Counted from the stretch's first letter, positions 1-6,956 are shown. The stretch is 8,166 bases of DNA from Actinomycetota bacterium (GCA_009698045.1 WLRE01000061.1:1-8166), one strand, 5' to 3'. The notes: generated from the letters alone by a model not told the origin. Numbers and translations are program-made.

Positions 1-668
1 CGCAATTAACCAAGGCGCTCGGAACCTTAGTTAATGACGAGTTGCTCGAACTAGCTCTTACCCACCGCTCGTTCGCATACGAATCTGGCGGATTACCAAC
101 TAATGAACGTCTCGAGTTTCTCGGAGATAGTGTTCTTGGTTTAGTTGTCACCGAAGAGCTTTATAAAAAATTTCCTGATCTGGATGAAAGTCGTCTCTCC
201 CCATTACGTTCCGGCGTTGTAAACATGCGCGCGCTCGCAGCAATTGCTCGAGAGTTAGAGCTCGGCGCATTTCTGCGCATCGGCAAGGGCGAGGAATCAA
301 CCGGCGGCCGTGAAAAAAACTCTATTCTCGCAGATAGCCTAGAAGCACTTGTTGGCGCTATTTATATTCAGCACGGTTTTGCTACGACCGCTGCGGTAAT
401 TTTGCACTGGTTTGCCCAGACTATTGAGAGCGCTAATGCGCAAGGACTTGGTCTAGATGGAAAAACCGCACTCCAGGAGTTGGCAGCTGCTCAAGGATTG
501 GGTGCAGTTGAATATGAAGTCACTGACTCTGGCCCTGACCACGATAAATCTTTTACTGCCATTGCTAATGTCGGCAGCGAAAAATTTGCACCAGGTATTG
601 GCAAGAGCAAGCGAGAAGCAGAACAACTTGCAGCGCGCAATGCATACGATCAATTGGTCGCGCGTTAA
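1..668 (+). CDS. rnc: Ribonuclease III (5' end cut off by the window)
   Basis: RNase III is a cytoplasmic endonuclease that cleaves double-stranded RNA in rRNA precursors and structured mRNAs. The reading frame is open from base 3 with no stop upstream, and the residues before the first possible internal start (TTG at 42) still match the family, so the true start lies before the window. Numbering from the codon at base 3, 221 residues are visible. The signature NERLEFLGDS is at 34–43, with metal-binding Glu38 and Asp42; the second acidic pair, Asp111 and Glu114, lies in NSILADSLEALVGA. These match E. coli E41, D45, D114 and E117 with a constant offset of 3, so only a few N-terminal residues are missing. 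A double-stranded RNA-binding domain follows at about 152–219, ending in KSKREAEQLAARNAYDQLV. The protein looks intact and active. It is followed by an 87-bp spacer and then smc, not by mutM as in many actinobacteria. Confidence 0.97.
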   Translation, partial: QLTKALGTLVNDELLELALTHRSFAYESGGLPTNERLEFLGDSVLGLVVTEELYKKFPDLDESRLSPLRSGVVNMRALAAIARELELGAFLRIGKGEESTGGREKNSILADSLEALVGAIYIQHGFATTAAVILHWFAQTIESANAQGLGLDGKTALQELAAAQGLGAVEYEVTDSGPDHDKSFTAIANVGSEKFAPGIGKSKREAEQLAARNAYDQLVAR

Positions 669-755
669 AAACCTCAAGTTGTAGTTGAGGCTTCACTAGC
701 ACCACACACCTCACGGAAGCCATGAGCGCAGGCGCTTTTCCGATAGGTTCTCCTC
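669..755 (+). other. rnc–smc spacer with small hairpins
   Basis: This 87-bp gap holds no convincing gene. CCTCAA (672–677) and TTGAGG (685–690) can form a 6-bp hairpin with a 7-base loop just after the rnc stop, but no T-run follows. GGCTTC (689–694) can pair instead with GAAGCC (716–721), an alternative fold that excludes the first hairpin. A third short stem, AGCG (725–728) with CGCT (733–736), is followed by a few T residues. None is strong enough to call a terminator with assurance. The gap stands where mutM is found in many relatives. Confidence 0.4.
744..755 (+). promoter_or_regulatory. Possible -10 element for a leaderless smc transcript
   Basis: TAGGTT (744–749) fits the actinobacterial -10 pattern TANNNT and is followed by six bases before the GTG at 756, the spacing expected if transcription begins at the start codon itself. 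The bases before the GTG (TTCTCCTC) do not form a good ribosome binding site, which favours leaderless translation. No -35 match is visible at 17–18 bp. This is a weak inference from spacing alone. Confidence 0.25.
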
Positions 756-3700
756 GTGTATTTGAAGAGTATGACGCTCAAGGGTTTTAAATCCTTCGCC
801 TCTTCGACGAGCCTAAATTTCGAACCTGGCATCACCTGCGTCGTCGGCCCTAACGGATCGGGCAAGTCCAACGTAGTCGATGCTCTCTCCTGGGTAATGG
901 GTGAACAAGGCGCAAAATCTCTTCGTGGCGGCAAGATGGAAGATGTTATTTTCGCTGGCACATCCGGTCGTGCGCCGCTTGGTCGCGCCGAAGTATCAGT
1001 CACCATTGATAACTCTGATGGCGTGCTCCCTATCGAATTTGCTGAAGTAACAATCTCTCGCATTCTCTTCCGCAACGGTCAGAGCGAATATCAACTCAAC
1101 GGTGAGACAACTCGGCTTCTCGATATTCAAGAACTGTTGAGCGATAGCGGTATCGGCCGCGAAATGCATGTGATTGTTGGACAGGGACAGCTCGATGCCA
1201 TTTTGCTCGCAAACCCAGAAGAACGTCGTGCATTTATCGAAGAGGCAGCAGGAGTTCTCAAGCACCGCAAACGCAAAGAGAAAGCACTCCGCAAACTCGA
1301 TTCGATGCAAGCAAACCTCGCTCGTATTCAAGATTTAACAGTTGAACTTCGCCGCCAACTTAAGCCTCTTGGCAAACAAGCAGAGGTCGCACGTAAAGCC
1401 TCTGTCATTCAATCTGATGTGCGCGACTCCAGATTGCGCCTGCTCGCTGACGATCTGGTGGGACTGCGCTCAACTCTGGATGCCGAAGTTGCCGACGAGA
1501 CGACGTTGCGGGCCAGAAGAGATGAAGTTGAAAGCTCGCTCAACACGACACGTGCGCGCGAAGAAGAACTCGATCGCATTGCCCTAGAAGAAAATCCACT
1601 TCTCATTGCGGCACAAGAGAACTATTACAAACTCACTGCTCAACGTGAAAAATTCCGTGGCGTTCAATCACTCTCCTCCGAACGCGCTCGTTTTCTCTCT
1701 GAAGAAGCTGAGGAAGCGCGCACAAGTGGTCGTGATCCTGAAGCGATGGATGCTGAAGCAGCAACCCTTCGCCAAGAAGAGGCATCACTGCGCGGCGATG
1801 TAAGTAGCGCAGCCACCGCACTTGAAATTGCAACCCAGACACTTCGCACTTTAGAAGCAGATCTTCACGCGGAAGAGAATCGGGTATCTGCTGCACTTCG
1901 CGCAATCGCTGATCAACGCGAAGGCACCGCTCGCCAAGAAGGACATATCAATGGACTTCGCTCTCGTATCGATGCAACAAATGCCGAAGTTGCGCGTCTG
2001 ACCAAATCACGTGATGAAGCTGCCGCCAGACTTCAAGGATTCCAAGAAGAGTTTGCACTTCTAGAGACCAACATCGCTGGAATCGATGCATCCGAACCGA
2101 CACTTGATGCGGATTTTGAAAGCGCGAAATCCGCATTACATGAGATTGAAACGCAGCACGCTAAATTGTTGAGCGATGAGTCCACTGCGCAGCGCTCCCG
2201 TTCTGGACTAGAGGCCAGACTCATAGCTCTGAAAGAGAGCTTGCTCCATCGGGACGGTTCAGGTGCAATTCTTGAAGGCAAGAGCGATGCTCGCGTACGA
2301 GGTCGACTCTCTTCTCTCATCACTGTAAATCGCGGATGGGAAGCAGCGGTTGCAACTGCACTCGGACCACTAGCTGATTCGATTGTTGTATCCGATTCTT
2401 CATCAGCGGTATCTGCGCTCACGATGCTCAAGCGCGAAAGTGCTGGCCAGTCTGAACTTCTCATCGTCGATGGTTCGGCTAACTACGCGAGTGCCGCAGC
2501 TCAAATTCCATCCGGATTTACCGCACTTTCTTCACTCGTCTCTTCGTCCGAGATTTCTGATGCAATCGCAACGCTGCTCTCAGGGTTTGTCGCAGTTGAG
2601 GATTTGCAAGAGGCGCAGCGTGCACTTGCCGCAGATCCCACTATTAAAGCTATTACCCGCGAGGGAGATTTATTTACTCGCACCCGTGTTCGTGGCGGCT
2701 CGGCTAGCCAATCCTCAGCAATTGAAATTAGCGCGCTCATCGAAAAATCTGAAGATGAACTCCGTGATGTCACTTCGACCTGCGAACGAATTAAGTTTGA
2801 ACTGGTGCGGTTAGCCGAATCCCTTGATGCGCGAAAGCGTGAGTACGAATCAGCGCTGGCCAAACTCAACGACTCTGATGCAAAGATGTCTGGACTTGCT
2901 GAACAGATGGCTGTTGCTGGACAGAATGTAAAGAGCGCCCAGGGTGAAGTCGAACGCTTCCGCCTCTCTATTGTTGAGGCGACTGAGCAACGCGCCAGTG
3001 ATGAACAGGATTTACAAGCTGCTATCGCGCAATTTGAATCGCAACAAGAGCCAGTTGAACCAGACCACACTTCCGTGGAAGATTTGCGCTCCAAAGTTTC
3101 AGCAACTCGCTCGCAAGAGGTAGAAGCTCGTCTTCATGTTCGCACCCTGGAAGAACGTGTCACAGCACTAGCTGAGCGCGCAGCAGCTCTCGAAAATTCT
3201 GCACAGTTCGAACGTGACTCGGCCTCCAAGGCAGTAGTTCGTAGAGAAGCGCGCGGCCTGGCAGCTGTTACTGCGCAAGAGATTGCTGATGCTGCTTACG
3301 AAGCGCTGATTCAGATTGAATCCTCAATCTCTAAAGCTGCGGCAGAGCGTGAACGCCTTGAATTTTCTCGGAGTGATCGCGAAGGAGAGATCCTGGCGGT
3401 GCGTGCGCGCGGTCGCGAGCTCACCACTGAACTTGAACAACTTACTTCCAGCGTTCACCGAGACGAGATAGCTCGCGCCGAACAACGTCTGCGGATTGAG
3501 CAACTCGAGCAGAAGGCAGTGGAAGAACTCGGCGTCGATGTCACAACGTTGATGAACGAATACGGTCCTCACACCGATGTTCCTACTTTTGTCGAAGATG
3601 CTGAAGGCAACTTTGTTCCAGGTGAACTTATTCCGTATCGCCGTGACCAACAAGAGAAGCGCCTGATTCAAGCTGAACGCTCACTCAACATGCTCGGCAA

Positions 3701-4304
3701 GATAAATCCGCTCGCCCTTGAGGAATATTCTTCGCTGGAAGAGCGCCTGCGTTATCTGGCAGAACAGCTAGAAGATTTGAAGAAGACTAAGCGAGATCTA
3801 CTCGACATCATTAAAGAAGTCGACGATAAAGTCCAGCAGATATTCCAAGAAGCTTATGATGACACTGCTCGCGAATTTGAAAAGATCTTTGCTCGTCTCT
3901 TCCCAGGTGGAGATGGGCGCTTAATTCTCACTAACTCCGAAGATATGTTTAATGCTGGTGTCGATGTTGAAGCTCGCCCTCCAGGCAAGCGGGTCAAGCG
4001 ACTCTCACTTCTCTCTGGTGGCGAACGTTCACTCGTAGCTGTCGCACTACTTGTGGCAATCTTTAAAGCTCGCCCAAGTCCGTTCTATGTAATGGATGAA
4101 GTCGAAGCAGCGCTAGATGATTCAAACCTCAGCCGCCTGCTCGGAGTTTTTGAAGAACTCCGTGAGAAGTCTCAGCTCATCATTATTACTCACCAAAAAC
4201 GCACCATGGAAATTGCCGATGCCCTCTATGGCGTCACGATGCGTGGAGATGGCGTATCAGAAGTTATCTCACAACGCTTACGCGAATCTGAAACCGTCTC
4301 CTAA
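756..4304 (+). CDS. smc: Chromosome segregation ATPase SMC
   Basis: SMC forms the ring-shaped condensin-like ATPase that, with ScpA and ScpB, compacts and helps segregate the chromosome. The 1182-residue protein is full length and has the standard plan. The N-terminal ATPase half carries Walker A GPNGSGKS at 31–38. A long coiled coil spans roughly 165–500, the hinge roughly 505–660 (starting GRLSSLITVNRGWEAA), and a returning coiled coil roughly 660–1030. The C-terminal ATPase half has the signature LLSGGERS at 1085–1092 and Walker B FYVMDEVEAALDD at 1110–1122, with catalytic Glu1115. The segment RSLNMLGKINPLALEEY and the tail around ITHQKRTMEIADALYG are typical of actinobacterial SMC. The GTG start is chosen because MYLKSMTLKGFKSFA matches the family N-terminus and an in-frame stop lies just upstream at 744–746. 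The downstream ATG at 771 would remove the first β-strand. ftsY follows after 14 bp. Confidence 0.98.
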   Translation: MYLKSMTLKGFKSFASSTSLNFEPGITCVVGPNGSGKSNVVDALSWVMGEQGAKSLRGGKMEDVIFAGTSGRAPLGRAEVSVTIDNSDGVLPIEFAEVTISRILFRNGQSEYQLNGETTRLLDIQELLSDSGIGREMHVIVGQGQLDAILLANPEERRAFIEEAAGVLKHRKRKEKALRKLDSMQANLARIQDLTVELRRQLKPLGKQAEVARKASVIQSDVRDSRLRLLADDLVGLRSTLDAEVADETTLRARRDEVESSLNTTRAREEELDRIALEENPLLIAAQENYYKLTAQREKFRGVQSLSSERARFLSEEAEEARTSGRDPEAMDAEAATLRQEEASLRGDVSSAATALEIATQTLRTLEADLHAEENRVSAALRAIADQREGTARQEGHINGLRSRIDATNAEVARLTKSRDEAAARLQGFQEEFALLETNIAGIDASEPTLDADFESAKSALHEIETQHAKLLSDESTAQRSRSGLEARLIALKESLLHRDGSGAILEGKSDARVRGRLSSLITVNRGWEAAVATALGPLADSIVVSDSSSAVSALTMLKRESAGQSELLIVDGSANYASAAAQIPSGFTALSSLVSSSEISDAIATLLSGFVAVEDLQEAQRALAADPTIKAITREGDLFTRTRVRGGSASQSSAIEISALIEKSEDELRDVTSTCERIKFELVRLAESLDARKREYESALAKLNDSDAKMSGLAEQMAVAGQNVKSAQGEVERFRLSIVEATEQRASDEQDLQAAIAQFESQQEPVEPDHTSVEDLRSKVSATRSQEVEARLHVRTLEERVTALAERAAALENSAQFERDSASKAVVRREARGLAAVTAQEIADAAYEALIQIESSISKAAAERERLEFSRSDREGEILAVRARGRELTTELEQLTSSVHRDEIARAEQRLRIEQLEQKAVEELGVDVTTLMNEYGPHTDVPTFVEDAEGNFVPGELIPYRRDQQEKRLIQAERSLNMLGKINPLALEEYSSLEERLRYLAEQLEDLKKTKRDLLDIIKEVDDKVQQIFQEAYDDTAREFEKIFARLFPGGDGRLILTNSEDMFNAGVDVEARPPGKRVKRLSLLSGGERSLVAVALLVAIFKARPSPFYVMDEVEAALDDSNLSRLLGVFEELREKSQLIIITHQKRTMEIADALYGVTMRGDGVSEVISQRLRESETVS

Positions 4305-4318
4305 TCTCGCAGAATCAG

Positions 4319-5158
4319 ATGGCTCTTTTTAGCAAACTCTTCTCCAAAATCCGTGGCGGCGCTACCTCGTCTGCTGACTGGGATGAAATCGAACGCTCTC
4401 TCATCGAATCAGATTTAGGAGCCACAAACTCGGCCGAGATTATTTCACTCGCAAAAAAAGTACGGGCAGAAGATATTGAAAGTTCGGTTACGGCAGCGCT
4501 GACGAATTGGCTCAGTACAAAATCTCGTGCACTTTCCGGTAATCCTGGACGCGTCACAACCGTGCTTGTCGTAGGAGTCAACGGAACCGGAAAGACTACA
4601 TCTAGCGCCAAGCTGGTCTCTTACTTGATTAGTAATGACAAGAGCGTGCTTCTTGCGGCTGCAGATACCTTCCGGGCAGCTGCAATTGATCAACTCCAAA
4701 CTTGGGGTGAGCGGTTAAATGTTCCAGTAATTGCGGGTAAAGCCGATGGCGATCCAGCATCGGTTGCATTCGATGCAATCGCTGCGGCGCAGAAAACGAA
4801 CGTCGACTACTTGGTAGTTGATACCGCCGGACGACTTCATACGAAATCGGGGTTGATGGATGAGCTCGGGAAAATTAGGCGAGTGATTGAGAAGGTCTCA
4901 CCGGTCGATGAGGTTCTTCTTGTTGTCGATGCGACGACCGGACAGAATGGAATTGCCCAAGCAAAAACATTTATTGAATCCGTGGCAGTGACCGGGTTAA
5001 TTTTGACAAAGATGGATGGTTCGGCCAAGGGCGGTATCGCTTTGGCGATCGAACGCGAAACTGGGCTGCCGGTGAAGTTTGTGGGCACAGGGGAGTCAGC
5101 CGGGGATTTTGCCCCCTTTGATAGCGCCTCTTACCTGAGTGGCCTGCTTCAAGCATAG
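4319..5158 (+). CDS. ftsY: Signal recognition particle receptor FtsY (short NG form)
   Basis: FtsY is the membrane-associated GTPase that docks the SRP (Ffh plus 4.5S RNA) carrying ribosomes making membrane proteins. All SRP-GTPase motifs are present: G1 GVNGTGKTT at 86–94, G2 DTFRAAA at 116–122, G3 DTAGR at 168–172, G4 TKMD at 230–233, and the closing GTGE at 256–259 followed by FAPFD. At 279 residues it consists of little more than the N and G domains. It lacks the long acidic or membrane-spanning N-terminal region of many actinobacterial homologues, which often exceed 400 residues. The first dozen residues, MALFSKLFSKIR, look like a short basic amphipathic helix that could serve as the lipid anchor. 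The ATG lies 14 bp after the smc stop with no clear ribosome binding site, so translation may be coupled to smc or use a weak signal. Identity is secure; the membrane-binding mode is inferred. Confidence 0.97.
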   Translation: MALFSKLFSKIRGGATSSADWDEIERSLIESDLGATNSAEIISLAKKVRAEDIESSVTAALTNWLSTKSRALSGNPGRVTTVLVVGVNGTGKTTSSAKLVSYLISNDKSVLLAAADTFRAAAIDQLQTWGERLNVPVIAGKADGDPASVAFDAIAAAQKTNVDYLVVDTAGRLHTKSGLMDELGKIRRVIEKVSPVDEVLLVVDATTGQNGIAQAKTFIESVAVTGLILTKMDGSAKGGIALAIERETGLPVKFVGTGESAGDFAPFDSASYLSGLLQA

Positions 5159-5165
5159 GTCGGAT

Positions 5166-5181
5166 GTAACACACTCTTAAC
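5166..5181 (+). promoter_or_regulatory. Candidate GlnR-type nitrogen regulator box
   Basis: GTAAC (5166–5170), six bases, then TTAAC (5177–5181) resembles the GlnR box of actinobacteria (gTnAC-n6-GaAAC, also described as AC-n9-AC). GlnR controls amtB–glnK–glnD in Streptomyces and mycobacteria, so the position ahead of amtB is apt. The second half-site deviates from consensus, no further well-phased half-sites follow, and it is unknown from this window whether the organism has GlnR. TAACAT (5178–5183) inside it could alternatively be a -10 element. Confidence 0.3.
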
Positions 5182-5195
5182 ATAAAGGGCCGAAC

Positions 5196-5211
5196 TGTCA
5201 CGTGCCTGACA
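5196..5211. promoter_or_regulatory. Inverted repeat TGTCA-N6-TGACA upstream of amtB
   Basis: TGTCA (5196–5200) and TGACA (5207–5211) are perfect complements separated by six bases. This is the geometry of a dimeric helix-turn-helix operator. The regulator is not identifiable, and 5-bp arms can occur by chance, so the call rests mainly on its location in the control region of the nitrogen genes. Confidence 0.25.
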
Positions 5212-5214
5212 TCG

Positions 5215-5244
5215 AAACGGGCAGCCCGCGTAATCAAAACGGGC
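5215..5244 (+). repeat. Direct repeat AAACGGGC spaced 22 bp
   Basis: AAACGGGC occurs at 5215–5222 and again at 5237–5244, a start-to-start distance of 22 bp, close to two helical turns, so a protein bound to both would sit on one DNA face. Between them GCCCG (5224–5228) can pair with the CGGGC of the second copy (5240–5244), giving an 11-base-loop hairpin without a T-run. If transcription starts at 5263, the copies are centred near -45 and -23, typical places for an activator or repressor. Function is inferred. Confidence 0.3.
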
Positions 5245-5249
5245 GAATC

Positions 5250-5262
5250 TACGGTCATCTCA
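5250..5262 (+). promoter_or_regulatory. Possible -10 element of the amtB operon
   Basis: TACGGT (5250–5255) fits TANNNT and is followed by exactly seven bases before an ATG at 5263, the spacing expected for a leaderless start. No -35 hexamer is visible 17 bp upstream, which is common for activator-dependent promoters. The nearly identical TACAGT-N7-ATGGGG arrangement in front of glnD supports it. TAACAT at 5178–5183 is an alternative -10. Confidence 0.3.
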
Positions 5263-5307
5263 ATGGGGAGTAGCAGTTTGTCAACCACACATCTGGAGAA
5301 ATTATGA
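5263..5307 (+). CDS. Possible 14-codon leader ORF coupled to amtB
   Basis: An ATG at 5263 opens a 14-residue frame, MGSSSLSTTHLEKL, ending in a TGA at 5305–5307 that overlaps the amtB start codon as ATGA. Its codons for Leu11 and Glu12 include the amtB ribosome binding site GGAG (5295–5298). It has no ribosome binding site of its own but begins seven bases after a -10-like TACGGT, so it could be translated from a leaderless mRNA. The overlap suggests possible translational coupling. The peptide resembles no known leader and shows no codon run that would signal amino-acid attenuation. A chance ORF of this length is quite possible. Confidence 0.25.
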   Translation: MGSSSLSTTHLEKL

Positions 5308-6572
5308 ATTTTAACTCTGGCGATACCGCGTGGATTTTGGTCGCATCAGCAATGGTTCTGCTTATGACACCAGGTCTCGCATTTTTCTACGGCGGCATGG
5401 TTCGCGGTAAGAACGTACTTGGAATGCTTGCCCAAAACTTTGTTGTTATGGGAATTGTCAGCGTCCTATGGATCACTGGCGTCTATAGTCTGGCATTTAG
5501 CGGTACCGGTAAGTTCATCGGTGATTTTCATCAATTCGGTTTGAATCACATTTGGCAGCAAGCAACTGGCTTTGAAGCGCTAACAATTCCTCCTCTTGTT
5601 TTCTGCGCTTTCCAATTAATGTTCGCCATCATTACTCCCGCACTCATTACTGGTGCCAGTGCTGATCGCCTTAAATTTGGCGCCTGGGCGCTCTTCACTG
5701 GAATTTGGCTAGTGCTTGTTTACGCTCCGGTTGCGCACTGGGTCTTCTCTCCAAGCGGATGGCTCTTCCAGTTAGGTGCAGAAGATTTTGCCGGCGGGAC
5801 GGTTGTACACGCAAACGCTGGCGCTGCAGCACTTGCTCTGATTCTTGTTATCGGCAAGCGTCGCGGTTGGCCAAAAGAGCGTATGCGTCCGCACAATGTT
5901 CCATTCGTACTTCTTGGTGCGGGGCTTCTTTGGTTTGGTTGGTTCGGATTTAATGCCGGATCAGCACTTTCTGCAAATACGCTTTCAGCATTTGCTTTCG
6001 TAAACACCAATACAGCAGCTGGAGCAGCTCTTCTCGGTTGGATTGTTGTAGAGCGCTTGCGTGATGGTCACGCAACAACGCTAGGCGCTGCTTCCGGTGC
6101 AGTCGCTGGACTTGTAGCGATTACACCTGCTTGCGGATTCGTAAGTCCCATGGGCGCAATCGCGATCGGATTCATTGCTGGAGTTGTCTGCTGCTTCGCT
6201 GTTGGACTTAAGAACAAGTTCGGCTTTGACGATGCGCTAGATGTTGTTGGAGTACACCTCGTTGGAGGCGTTCTCGGTGCGCTGCTCATCGGCTTCTTCG
6301 GAACTAAGATGACCAATGGCGCGAACGGCCTCTTTTATGGCGGCGGTTGGACACTTATGGGCAAGCAGGCGGTCGCTGTTGGCGCGGTGGTTGCTTACTC
6401 ATTCATCGCCACATACATCATCGCAAAGGTTCTCGATCTTCTCATCGGTCTCCGTGTGACCGAGGAGCAAGAAGTAGCTGGCCTTGATCTCTCTCAGCAT
6501 GCTGAGACTGCATATGAAACTGCATCATTTAACGATGGTTCACGTTTCTCTATCACATCTAGCGGAAACTAA
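5304..6572 (+). CDS. amtB: Ammonium channel AmtB
   Basis: AmtB is a trimeric inner-membrane channel that takes up ammonium when nitrogen is scarce. The 422-residue protein is almost entirely hydrophobic, with about eleven membrane helices, and lacks the cleaved signal peptide seen in E. coli. The pore twin histidines are His169 (GGTVVHANAG) and His318 (DVVGVHLVGG), the phenylalanine gate is Phe107 and Phe216, and the conserved aspartate is Asp161 (DFAGG). Ser220 lies in GFNAGS at the outer ammonium site; the position of E. coli Trp148 appears to be Phe148, within AHWVFSPSGW. The cytoplasmic tail GLRVTEEQEVAGLDLSQHAETAY matches the segment that contacts GlnK, so PII blocking of the channel is likely preserved. 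The ATG is preceded by GGAG at 5295–5298 with five spacer bases. The PII gene begins 11 bp after the stop, so the two form an operon. Confidence 0.98.
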   Translation: MNFNSGDTAWILVASAMVLLMTPGLAFFYGGMVRGKNVLGMLAQNFVVMGIVSVLWITGVYSLAFSGTGKFIGDFHQFGLNHIWQQATGFEALTIPPLVFCAFQLMFAIITPALITGASADRLKFGAWALFTGIWLVLVYAPVAHWVFSPSGWLFQLGAEDFAGGTVVHANAGAAALALILVIGKRRGWPKERMRPHNVPFVLLGAGLLWFGWFGFNAGSALSANTLSAFAFVNTNTAAGAALLGWIVVERLRDGHATTLGAASGAVAGLVAITPACGFVSPMGAIAIGFIAGVVCCFAVGLKNKFGFDDALDVVGVHLVGGVLGALLIGFFGTKMTNGANGLFYGGGWTLMGKQAVAVGAVVAYSFIATYIIAKVLDLLIGLRVTEEQEVAGLDLSQHAETAYETASFNDGSRFSITSSGN

Positions 6573-6583
6573 GGAGCAGGAAT

Positions 6584-6922
6584 ATGAAACTCATTACCGC
6601 AATCATCAAGCCCTTTAAGTTAGATGATGTAAAGAACGCACTTCAAGCTTTTGGAATTACTGGAATGACTGTCTCGGAAGCAAGTGGTTTCGGACGTCAA
6701 CGTGGTCATACAGAGGTCTATCGGGGTGCGGAATATACCGTTGACCTTGTTCCAAAAGTTCGACTAGAAGTTCTGGTCGATAGCGCAGAAGCGGAGAAGG
6801 TTATCGACGTCATCGTTAAGGCCGCCACAACTGGCTCTATCGGAGATGGAAAAGTCTGGTCGACACCAGTGGATAACGTGGTTCGAGTTCGCACTGGCGA
6901 ACGCGGCACTGACGCCATCTAA
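6584..6922 (+). CDS. glnK: PII nitrogen signalling protein (GlnK/GlnB)
   Basis: PII is a small trimeric cytoplasmic sensor of ATP/ADP, 2-oxoglutarate and, through modification, glutamine. When unmodified it docks on AmtB and closes it. The 112-residue length is exactly normal. The T-loop at about 37–55 contains the signature YRGAEY (46–51), with Tyr51 as the modification site. Ligand residues Gln39, Lys58, Gly87-Asp-Gly-Lys90, Arg101 and Arg103 are all in place. In Streptomyces and Corynebacterium GlnD adenylylates this tyrosine rather than uridylylating it; the sequence here cannot tell which. The ATG follows a strong AAGGAG (6571–6576) that overlaps the amtB stop, with seven spacer bases. 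The name glnK is preferred because of linkage to amtB; glnB is an equally common label in actinobacteria. Confidence 0.97.
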   Translation: MKLITAIIKPFKLDDVKNALQAFGITGMTVSEASGFGRQRGHTEVYRGAEYTVDLVPKVRLEVLVDSAEAEKVIDVIVKAATTGSIGDGKVWSTPVDNVVRVRTGERGTDAI

Positions 6923-6947
6923 TACAAGTTAATACAGAACTAATACA
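6920..6947 (+). repeat. Three TAATACA direct repeats, helically phased
   Basis: TAATACA occurs at 6920–6926, 6930–6936 and 6941–6947, starting 10 and then 11 bases apart, which places all copies on one face of the DNA. The first includes the PII stop codon and the third overlaps the proposed glnD -10 element. AACT (6938–6941) and AGTT (6947–6950) also form a small dyad around the third copy. A protein binding array or duplicated -10-like elements would both fit. No known regulator is recognised. Confidence 0.45.
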
Positions 6948-6956
6948 GTTAGTCCT
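6944..6956 (+). promoter_or_regulatory. Possible -10 element for a leaderless glnD transcript
   Basis: TACAGT (6944–6949) fits TANNNT and stands seven bases before the glnD ATG at 6957, the usual -10 to start-site distance for a leaderless message. No ribosome binding site is visible before this ATG, which agrees. No -35 match is clear. Together with the hairpin in the start of the gene, this could let glnD be transcribed separately from amtB and PII. Confidence 0.35.

Noticed and set aside
457..684. 75-residue plus-strand frame overlapping the end of rnc
   Set aside because: It is out of frame with the conserved double-stranded RNA-binding domain and has no family resemblance.
722..790. 22-codon ORF (ATG at 722, TAA at 788–790) overlapping the smc start in another frame
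   Set aside because: It has a weak ribosome binding site and no recognisable product, and its 3' half lies over conserved smc codons. Chance is the simplest explanation.
2501..3094. 197-residue minus-strand frame within smc
   Set aside because: It is rich in Ser and Arg, as expected from the reverse complement of coiled-coil codons, and lies wholly inside the intact smc gene.
5141..5158. Palindrome TGCTTCAAGCA at the end of ftsY as a terminator
   Set aside because: The arms are separated by a single base, so no stable RNA loop can form, and no T-run follows.
4971..5288. 105-residue frame on the minus strand covering the ftsY end and the amtB upstream region
   Set aside because: Most of it is antisense to conserved ftsY codons, its translation is low in complexity and unlike any known family, and it crosses the regulatory elements.
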